A DNA stretch of 64,000 nt, from NCBI GenBank assembly GCA_003049485.1, contig PYST01000045.1, positions 62,001 to 126,000 of the forward strand, given 5' to 3'. Shown piece after piece: positions 55,888 through 64,000 of the stretch. How positions within the stretch are numbered: position 1 is the first letter of the stretch; each line of letters opens with the position of its first letter. Source of the DNA: Ophioceras dolichostomum. Taxonomy: Eukaryota > Ascomycota > Sordariomycetes > Magnaporthales > Ophioceraceae. The notes under the pieces are model-generated. The model had not been told where the DNA came from and searched no databases. It worked only from the letters and a program-made list of their open reading frames with translations. The position numbers and the translations under genes were made by a program.

Positions 55888-57655
55888 ATGGCGAGTCCTC
55901 GGCGACGCATCGAGACAGATGTACGGAAACCCCGCCTGTCCCGTCATCTAACTCTACGTCCCACGACATCGATCAAGGAACCCCCACGCTGACCGTATCT
56001 CCCACTCTCTCAACTCTCTAGGTTATGAAGTGCGTCTCACGATCTGCTCCGTCTGCCTCCTCCCTTGGTCTGCTCACTCTTCTCCCTTGTACTAACAGTG
56101 CTGGCCAGGATGTATGCTAGGAACCTCCTCCCTGCTGCCACACCTCCCAGCAGCTACTGACCAACACAGGTTGATGAGCGACTACGAGGTCACTCTGGTG
56201 AACGACAACAGTAGGTCGAGCCCACGCGCCTCCTTCCCCCAAGCAGCATTCCCTCCCCACCAAGTCCAGCCTTGTGCCTATCACCCCTTTCTCGCCTTTT
56301 CAGAGGGTGACTAACGCATAATCTTCTTCCCCCATGCGCAGTGTGAGTCCACGGTCCAACCCGCCGATCCTCCGCCTGCCTCCGACGACTCTATGTGTCT
56401 CCCCCCGCACTACGAACGGATCTAACGAAGGAACGCACCGATGACAACAGGCAAGAGTTCTACGTGCGGTTCAAGGGTCCCGCTGAAAGTTAGTATATGT
56501 ACTGGGTGGTCGTATAAAAAGGACACGAACGCGCACGGAAAGGAAAGAAAGAAAAAAAAATTGAGAGAGAAGAGAAGGCTGACACGAGGAACAAAATCGA
56601 AACGAAAACTCAAAACAGCACCCTTCGAAGGTGGCATATGGAAGGTCCACGTCGAACTTCCCGATCAGTACCCCTACAAGTCGCCTAGCATCGGCTTCGT
56701 AAACCGGATCTTCCACCCGAATATTGACGAGCTGTAAGTGTTTGCAAACCAAACCAGGCCTACTACCTACCTACCCGTTTGCTACGAGGGCGAGGGGCCC
56801 CCGAACCTGAGGACCAATTTTGGTGGTTTGAGACGGAGAAGAAAGCCGGACGAGAGCAAGAGGAGGCGAAGTGGACGAAGGGAGAACAAATACTCGGAGG
56901 AGGAGGCCGGCCTCCCTCATCGACTGGCTGCAGTGGTGGTCGTGCTGTGCTGCTAGCCTGGCTGGATCGGTCTATGTCCACCCATGCATGACATCAAACC
57001 CCAAACTTCTGATGAGCGATCGACCTTGAATCCGGCTCAGGAGCGTTAATGATCTAACACAACGTTACGCAATCGAAAATAAGGTCCGGCTCCGTCTGCC
57101 TAGACGTCATCAACCAGACTTGGTCGCCCATGTTCGATATGATCAACATCTTCGAGGTCTTCCTGCCACAGCTGTTGCGCTATCCGAACCCGACCGACCC
57201 CCTGAACGGCGAGGCGGCCGCCCTGCTCATGCGAGAACCGAAAAGCTACGACGTCAAGGTGAAGGGTAAGTTTTTTTTTTAAAAAAAAAAAAAGAATCAA
57301 AAAACGCCACAAAGCAACACCCAAGAAATTCTCCCTCGACCCCCTCTGAGGTCTAGGCGTAGTCGCAGCAGGTGGAGCATATCGGAGGACGAGGGTCACT
57401 CTCATGGTGGTGACGTCGATGACAGGGAGTGACGGGATGCATAATTACGCAAATGCAAGAGAGCTTTGGAACTGACCAGGCATATTTCCATTTTTTCCGT
57501 GTTCTGCGCTACACACAGAATACGTCCAGAAGTACGCCAGCAAAGACGCCGCGGACGACGCCGGCGCCGAGAGCGAAGACGACGACGACATGTCCTCGGT
57601 CGCAAGCTTCGACGACGAAGACGAGGAGCCCGCGGGCCAGATGGACGACGTCTGA
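55888..57655 (+). CDS. ubc8: Ubiquitin-conjugating enzyme E2 Ubc8 (UBE2H type), nine exons with three micro-exons
   Basis: Inferred exons: 55888-55920, 56022-56029 (8 nt), 56109-56111 (3 nt), 56170-56210, 56342 (1 nt), 56451-56488, 56619-56733, 57084-57265 and 57519-57655. These give 185 residues. Residues 1-150 are the UBC fold: MASPRRRIETD, VMKMLMSDYEVTLVNDNMQE, FYVRFKGPAETPFEGG, LPDQYPYKSPSIGF, IFHPNIDELSGSVCLDV with catalytic Cys85, and WSPMFDMINIFEVFLPQLL. The acidic tail (EDDDDMSSVASFDDEDEEP) is typical of the family. Yeast Ubc8 works with the GID/CTLH ligase in degrading gluconeogenic enzymes; human UBE2H works with CTLH. Each micro-exon is required for gapless alignment and each has GT donors and AG acceptors, two with CTAAC branch sites. 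Introns are 101, 79, 58, 131, 108, 130, 350 and 253 bp. Confidence 0.9.
56022..56029 (+). other. ubc8: Eight-nucleotide exon of ubc8
   Basis: GTTATGAA sits between the acceptor CTCTAG (56016-56021) and the donor GTGCGT (56030-56035). It encodes Val-Met and two bases of Lys, matching the conserved segment that follows the N-terminal RRIETD. Confidence 0.75.
56109..56111 (+). other. ubc8: Candidate three-nucleotide exon of ubc8
   Basis: GAT lies between the acceptor GGCCAG (56103-56108), itself preceded by a consensus TACTAAC branch, and the donor GTATGC (56112-56117). Included, it gives VMKMLMSD; skipped, VMKLMSD. The included form matches the length of yeast and human homologues. Confidence 0.68.
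56342..56342 (+). other. ubc8: Candidate one-nucleotide exon of ubc8
   Basis: The acceptor GCGCAG (56336-56341) is followed by a single T and then the donor GTGAGT (56343-56348). Upstream, GACTAACGC and a pyrimidine run form a proper branch and tract; downstream, TCTAACG precedes ACAACAG at 56444-56450. Joining A (56210), T (56342) and G (56451) makes an ATG codon for the Met in NDNMQEF. Confidence 0.72.
57271..57293. repeat. T-run/A-run palindrome in ubc8 intron 8
   Basis: A run of at least ten T followed by thirteen A begins five bases inside the last ubc8 intron. It is self-complementary and could fold beside the 5' splice site. Homopolymers of this length are also prone to sequencing error. 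Confidence 0.8.
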
Positions 57656-60600
57656 CCAGACATCTGATCAGACAGCCGACCAGGCAGAACAGCTAGACCG
57701 CTTCTTTTCACCAGGGCCTCTTTTTTTCTTACCTGACCGGCCGGGTTGCTTCAATTCCAAACGCCGAATCCGCCGGAGGGCATGAAACCGTGGTGATGAC
57801 TCCAACGGAGGAGTTTTTTTTGTAGGGCTTTGTTCTTTTTCTTCCCCGGCGCTTTCGGTATTAACCCCTTTTTTTTTTCTTGTCGGGGCGTTGTCTTGCT
57901 TGCTTTCCTTATACACACGGGGGTTGCATGGATGGTCTCGAGCGGCTGTCCCGACCATCCCCTCTTCTCATATTCCCCCTAAATACCATTCACACCCTTT
58001 CCTTTCCCATTTTTCTTTCTTTCCACACAGGGGCAGGTAGCATATTGAAACTGGGGTTATCGTCATTCTCATATTCCCTCCTTCACTCCCTTCCTCACTC
58101 TAATTAGGGACCCATCTCCTCTCTCTCCTCTCTATTCCCCCACACACCGGAGTTGCATACAGGATATTTATTTTCTTTGATCGTTTTTTTTACCTTGGTT
58201 CCCAAGAGCCCCTTGTGCTTTTCTATTGCTTCGGTTTTTGGCTTAACTTTGCTCCTTTCAGTTCTTTTCTCTTTCTCCCCTTTCCCCGTGTCAACAGTGG
58301 GAGATGAGAACAGAAGTTACATTCGGCTGCCGCAATCCAATCGTTAGTCCGGCGAGCTTTGACTCCTTTTATTCTCCATTTTGCATTGTTCATGCTGCTG
58401 GTTTGTTCGCTATATTTCTCCCAACTGCTCAAAGCAGAGAGCTCCTAGTTAGCTACTTTAGTGTCCAAAGTAAGGAAGGAAAAAGTAACCCTTTCCGCCC
58501 GGGGCTTCGTTGCTTCTTGCCACCATTTTCCCCCAGTGATCTCGTAATAAGTCTTGTTGCTTTCTAGTCATTCGCTGGGCTATGAATTGGTGCAAGCAAA
58601 ACGTGAATGAACTTGTGATCATGCCGGTAAAGCACCGAGAGTTAAGATGTCAAGAAGAAAAGGGGGGGGGGGCAGCGAAAGGATGGAAGAGGCACAGAGG
58701 TGACGGGGAGAATTTTTCAGAGAACATTCATTGCCTACGTACTCCCGTAACCCGCGTTCCAACACGTTCCACGTCTCCCCCGTTCGAGATGATCCAGCTC
58801 ATAAGCAATGATGAGAACGAGGTGCTAGTCTGCCACGCATGCCAGGAGAACCTGGGGCGCTCCACTGCGCTCATAGTCAGATGCTGCGGTGTACCGGTCG
58901 AGCTTCTTCGTGCTGGCCTTCCAAATCAGAACCTCTACCGACACTTTGGTAATGGGCGGCTCACCTCGACGGGGGGCAATATATGGTGCCACGATCGATA
59001 CCCAGACAGCAGCACCTGCCGACAACAGGTTTATTCCACAAACGCGAGCGACGGCAGGAGATCGGCGTGAATACGAACCGACCGCGCAGACGTACCGCCT
59101 GCCTCGCCGTACCAACCCAGGTGTCCAAAATTAAGCGGAACTCCTTGCGCGTTGTGCATATTCGCTCTGATCTCCTACATCGTAACCACGCCTTCAAAGG
59201 AAGTGCTATTTCGCATGAAATAAACTTGAAAGAAGCATGGAGTCGTCCCAACACGGGAGATTAGCGAACTTTTCACGGGCACCCAGTCTTTTTAGGGACT
59301 GCACCTGATAGCTTAGTACCTAGCACCTCTCGGTTGTCTAGAGTCCAGCAAACGGGCCTTCCACTTTACTATTATGGCGGCCTAGGCGAAATAAGGTACC
59401 TATTCAAAGACAGACCTACTCACCACCAGCGCTGAGTCGGAGCAAACAAAAGACATGGCCTGGCCATCCCACTCTCCCACGACTGTTTCACAATCGACTG
59501 CTCCGGGGCGGCGAGAGCGGGAATGCCGCTATCCCTCGTGGCGGCTGATAGTTCCAGCCGCCCCCTTTTTTTGGCCGTCCACTGCCTCCCACTTCTCTCA
59601 CTCTTCCTGCCGCCGTCACTTATCCCTCTTCTCTGCTTCGTGGTTCTATTTTGTCCATTGTCAGGGCGACGAGGCAACTGTAAAATAGACAAACAAAGCT
59701 GACATTGAAAAGCGAAAGGGGTTTACCCCTGAATGATGCCAAATTTATGGATGTTTCTTTTTCCTCCCCTCCTACTCCCTATCACTTCCGCAGACACACC
59801 GCTCGCCCTGGGCACAATTTCGAGGCCTCTCTCTCTCTCTCTTCATTCACCATCAGAGAAGTGGTTAGTCATTCGCCTCCTACCTAGGTATCTAGAGGTA
59901 GCTATCTAATGAGGACAACAGCGGTGAGGGAAAGCCGCCTGAGCCACCACGGTTCGGGCTCCTACGTCAACGAATGTCTTGCGGCCGGGTAGCAACTATT
60001 GGTGAAACGTGATCATGGCAAGTCCCGAGAGCATGATGTATAGGTTACGGCCTGTCTCAGAGGCAGTTTCGTCGGTAGGCAGTTAGGTCAGGTTGGCTGA
60101 ACACGACCAGCGGAGGACGAGCTCGCCACTGCCATCGCAATACGACCAGTTACGGTAAGAGTGTCTTCTCGAAAGTCTCTTCGATCACCATGCACACCAG
60201 CATACAAACTACCTCCCAAGGCACTCTTTACCCTATCTATCTCGTGTTCTGGCGATCATTTAATCAGGGCGCCCATGACCATCTCGTTGCCTTTTATTGA
60301 CTGAAGTACTCAGCGGCGTCAAGAGAGTGGTTATAAGCGTTGGCTCCTCCAGCCGAGTATGTGCCTAGGTAAGGTACTTAGGTAGCAAGGTAGGCTCCAT
60401 GCCACCTTAGGTTGAGTCGGCTACCTGCCATATGTGCATATGCACGCTCTCCCATCGTCTGTTTAAGATTCAGTTATGCTTGGGATGCACCAAGTACGAT
60501 AGACTTCCTTCCTCGATCGGGCGATATCAGTGGGATAGCAGTACCCTCGTGTAGCCGGCTAGCAACCTTTTTTTTAATATGGAATACCCCGCCCAGCCCA

Positions 60601-61512
60601 GTCCGACATCCGCACCCGACTCGGACGAAGTGCAGGAACGCAGTCCCTCCTCCCTTCGCTTCTTGCCCCCGTTATTTTGCCCTGTGCCTCTTTCTTTACA
60701 TGTCCGATTCCCGGGGAGGCAACAGCCACTACTTCCTTACCCACTCAACTGGCGCCGAGAGCCGCCGCCGCCGAGCACACACACGCATGGCCGTTTCCTT
60801 CCCGGCTGACAGCACGCAGAGGCCAAGGCGGCATATGGCGGTGTGCTTGTGCTTGCTTGTGCATTGCCTTGCCGCTCTCGGTGTTGTCCGGTGGCTGCAT
60901 GGCTGCAGGTAGGGAAGGCCTAGACCACGCAGGCAGTGATGGCAATGGTGTGATTGCTTTTTTCTGTGCTTCGTTCTCTTTTCCTCCCTCACTTGGCACC
61001 GCGATTGCCGCCGCTAATGTCAAATAAAAGAAAAAAGGAAACACATTTGTGCCTGCACATCATCGAAGCCAGCATGCACAGGAACTTGGCCCCCGGGGCT
61101 GTTGTGTTATGCTTCCCTGGCAGGCAAGGGGAGGCAGAGATTCAGGCAGGCTGGTACATAGGTACCTCCTACCTATGCCTAGGATGAAATTCTGAAGCTT
61201 TCGGCCATGCACAGACGCGCATCATTATCATCTTATCATCTCTTCTGCCGTGTCTTTCTGCAGTAGTCTACATACACTAGCTGAGGCAAATGTGCATATG
61301 TTTGCAGGATATTCCGCACGTGCAGATTTATCGGGATTGATGCGAACATTAGCGGGAAGTACATACCTAATAGGCTAACGCAAGCCACAGAGCGAGAAAA
61401 GAACGCCACCTGCACGGGGAGAGTGTTCCGACCTTCCGCGAACTTCTTATTATCTGTTGTGATAGGACAGGGAAGGAGGGTCAAGGACAAGGCGTTGCGG
61501 TTTCTTTGTGGA

Positions 61513-61560
61513 CGTAGGTACATGCCTACGGTACCAGGTAGGTACGTGAGGGTAGGTACA
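61513..61560. repeat. Cluster of GTAGGTAC / GGTACC short repeats
   Basis: Five GTAGGTA or GGTACC motifs lie within 48 bp. This is part of the dispersed short-repeat family. Confidence 0.65.
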
Positions 61561-61798
61561 TAGCTGGCTTAGCTTGGGGGAGTATTGGGGGAAGATCAGC
61601 CCCTGCCCTCCGCGGAGATGCGTGATTTTTTGATCTTTCCCTTTTAAGTATTCTTTGCAGCTATGATGAGATTTTATGGACATGGGGAGCTTTACGCACC
61701 GAGCTTGCCCAATTTGACTGAGCCGGCGCTCCCATCCCCCCTCCTTCTTCCTCGCGCTCCCAGCTTGATAAGATAGTAGGAAAAGGGCCTGCAGGGTT

Positions 61799-61823
61799 GG
61801 CTGGCTGGCTGGCTGGCTGGCTG
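61799..61823. repeat. GGCT tetranucleotide microsatellite
   Basis: About six tandem GGCT units in intergenic DNA. Confidence 0.85.
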
Positions 61824-61977
61824 GTTGGTCGGTGTAGGGTCGAGATAGAGGGATAAGAGGCTGGCTTGTGAGAGATGCCATTATGTCATCAGAACTTATG
61901 CTACGGTTTGCATGTTGCCCGTCATATAGATTGGCCGTCCGTCCTTGGGTTGAAGTTACCTTCCTCGGTCTACTTGG

Positions 61978-62031
61978 CAGGTAGGTAAAGTACCTATTTG
62001 GTACCTACACCAACCTAGGTACCTACCTAGC
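61978..62031. repeat. Cluster of palindromic TACCTAGGTA-type repeats
   Basis: Several TAGGTA, GGTACC and ACCTAGGTACCTACCTAG motifs in 54 bp. It is the densest example of the family in the window. Confidence 0.75.
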
Positions 62032-64000
62032 GAGATGAGCTGGTGGGATGTCGAAAGGGGACGGACAGCTGATCTCCCTGTTCGGATCATCATCATCCTC
62101 GCCATCACCTGGAGAGGGGCGACGTATGTATGGCTAGCTGGTACCTACATGTATTAAATCCACCTTTTAGTATTAGTACTGCTGATTCTGATGATGAGCA
62201 CCTGAAGAGGATGTGGCTGGCTGGAAGATCATGCCTTCCAGAATCGGAATGCCGAAGGTGCAGCAGACGGACTGTGCATGTGGAAGTTACATCCCGTCGT
62301 CCAGCTGAGCAGGGCCTTGGAGGGAGGTCGGGCTGAATGTGGTATGTACCAGTAGATGGCGCCGCCACGGCAGGTCCCGGGACCGAAGCAGGCCGAGCCG
62401 TTGAACGCTCTGCCGGAAGCGAATCAGGGTCTAGCGAGGATGGTGGTGCAGTCGTGGCATGATAACAGAGTCCTGTGTCCTTGGGCCACGTTTCCTAACA
62501 TACGTGCTCTCTTACATTCTTACGTTTACGAGGTATGTCGGCTGGACGGCATCTAGCGTATTCGTGGCATTCTTCGAAAGCGTCGGGGGGTGGGGGTTTG
62601 GATGTGATAGCTATAATATCTGTATCCTGGGATGTACCTGGTGTGTACATGATCGTGGAGCTTCAAGATCGAGTGCTTGTTGACTCAGGTTCAGAAGTCG
62701 GCAGTCAGTTACCCTTAGAGGTACGGTGCGGCACTTGATCTTTCGTATTTGCTACATTAGATACCTATGAACCAGGCAGGTGTTGACTCGGGTCCACTCC
62801 ACGGCGCCCCTGAGAGTACGAGAGCCTGTGACGACACGAGAGGAGAAGGCATGGCGAAGCAACGTAAGTAGGTCATGAGCCACTGACGGGCTGCCATATG
62901 GCTTCGAGCGTGTGGCGTGGAAGGTTTAAGAGGGTCCTTTCATGATCTCGCCCGTCTGGCCCAATGCAGAACCAATCAGAGCAGAGTCGGCTTGGCCACT
63001 CGTTGACAAGCCACAAGGGTGGTGGTGGAGCGTTTCAAGCGACGCCGTTCAAGTTTTCGGGTCTGGCGGCTCAGCGGGTGGTCATGTGACTTGAGAGCCT
63101 CCTTGGACTTCCAACTACATCTCGTCACCAGACTGAAACGCAGCGCTTTGTGATGGCCTCGTTCCCGAAACTCAAACGCCGTGTACATCTCGGGGAGATG
63201 GATCTTCTCTGATTTCTGACGGTCTTGTGACACAAGTCCAGACCTATCAGTTGCCTTCGCGGACTAACTGTGGTCTGAGCAGTCGTACCATTTAATGGCA
63301 ATATATAGAATAGGGGATGGGGAGTTTCGCTGTCTTTTCGGGGGAGTTTGAGTTCAGGTGCTGGTAAGCCGAAGATTTCCGCTTGGAGAGGCCGAGAAGG
63401 AAAAGAAGGAATAGATGGAAAAATGTAGTCGGAAAAAACAAGATCTCAGGGGGAAAATCTGGCCCGATGTCGGTCGGCCTCCGAATGTGGCAGTCCCTGC
63501 CGAGTGAGGACGTCTCTGATTTCTGTGTACCTACATATGTACTCTCCGTGATGTTCGGTAGTTTCGGCAATCGCGCAGGGCGAGCGGGAGAGGGAAGGTC
63601 CTGCATGACCGGGCAGTTCTAACGGCCCATCTCAACGGGATCCGTGGGGTTCCCCTGGGAATCCCATGGCCTTCCCTTGGATCAAGATTTGCCACATGTG
63701 GGATGGCGGCTTGGTCTCAGGCGGTCTGGGCCCAGGAGCCCTTGCGAGGGGTGTCCTATTTCAGTCAGCGCTGACATTGGTGGCGGCCACGCATGGGGGT
63801 TACTGAGGGGGGCCTGTCACACCACATTCGGTGCCTTTGACCTCAAGCCACAGCTGGGTGGTCTGAAGTCAGGCGATGGGGGCTGGCAGAGGAGGGCTGG
63901 CTGGCCTCGGTGGAGGGAGAGTGGGGGTTGGACGTCTCCTCGTCACCAACCAGGTGTGGTTCCTTGAATTTGCTCGTTCGTCAGTGAGACGCAGTCGATC

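Larger units (their letters stand above)
57656..64000. other. 6.3-kb right-hand region without a supported gene
   Basis: Frames here are short and without GC3 bias or recognisable domains. The longest (162 codons at 58582-59070) shows no family features. The DNA is T/C-rich after ubc8 and carries many TAGGTACCTA-type repeats, a CT run at 59827-59842 and a GGCT microsatellite. No transposon signature is visible. A gene ending or starting beyond 64000 cannot be excluded. Confidence 0.5.

Noticed and set aside
55325..55951. 208-codon frame overlapping the first ubc8 exon in another frame
   Set aside because: It has no coding bias or domain and covers the ubc8 leader. The correct ATG at 55888 is in a different frame.
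56211..56450. Single intron in ubc8 from a GTCGAG donor at 56215 to 56450 instead of two introns with a 1-nt exon
   Set aside because: The donor is poor, the extra residue breaks alignment with yeast Ubc8, and the internal branch site, GCGCAG acceptor and GTGAGT donor would be left unexplained. It remains the main alternative.
58582..59070. 162-codon plus-strand frame after ubc8 with several Cys
   Set aside because: The CHAC..RCC spacing does not form a recognisable zinc motif, and codon bias is absent.

Overview
The window is chromosomal DNA from a filamentous ascomycete, most likely a Sordariomycete. Genes are split by short GT..AG introns, mostly 58-190 bp, many with CTAAC/CTGAC-like branch sites. 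Codons are strongly GC-biased at third positions. The gene set is typically pezizomycotinan: an aromatic amino-acid ammonia-lyase, Dbf4, Atg12, Ubc8, Icp55 and a TPR/Mlp1-like nucleoporin. No rRNA, confident tRNA, CRISPR or recognisable transposon was found. I assigned exons by hand, using reading phase, splice sites and protein-family continuity.

Left part (1-21 kb). A serine/arginine-rich gene runs off the left edge. A 114-bp polypyrimidine repeat and a small hypothetical ORF follow. Next comes a divergent pair of NTPase genes: a five-exon STAND/NACHT-like hypothetical protein (minus) and an AAA+ ATPase with a DUF7025-like region (plus). Then lie a PAL/HAL-family ammonia-lyase, a secreted TAP-type alpha/beta hydrolase, a DOPA 4,5-dioxygenase and, convergently, an APH-fold phosphotransferase. 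With the 2-oxoglutarate oxygenase at 27.5 kb these form a loose group of metabolic enzymes, two of which act on aromatic amino-acid-type substrates.

Middle part (21-44 kb). A 6.4-kb stretch without supported genes precedes the 2OG-Fe(II) oxygenase. The 2140-residue coiled-coil nucleoporin TPR/Mlp1 (minus) follows. A further 4-kb gene-free stretch leads to an SREBP-type bHLH transcription factor.

Right part (44-64 kb). This is a housekeeping block: Icp55 aminopeptidase (minus), Dbf4 (plus), Atg12 (plus), ketopantoate hydroxymethyltransferase PanB (minus) and the E2 enzyme Ubc8 (plus). The last 6.3 kb has no supported gene.

The standout observation is the ubc8 gene. To restore a protein that aligns without gaps to yeast Ubc8 and puts the catalytic cysteine at residue 85, the transcript must include three micro-exons of 8, 3 and 1 nucleotides, each flanked by good splice signals. 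Other points worth checking are an ammonia-lyase with a Gly-Lys pair at the usual substrate-selectivity position, a tandem double hairpin at 17957-18019, and a dispersed family of short palindromic TAGGTACCTA-type repeats in introns and intergenic DNA.
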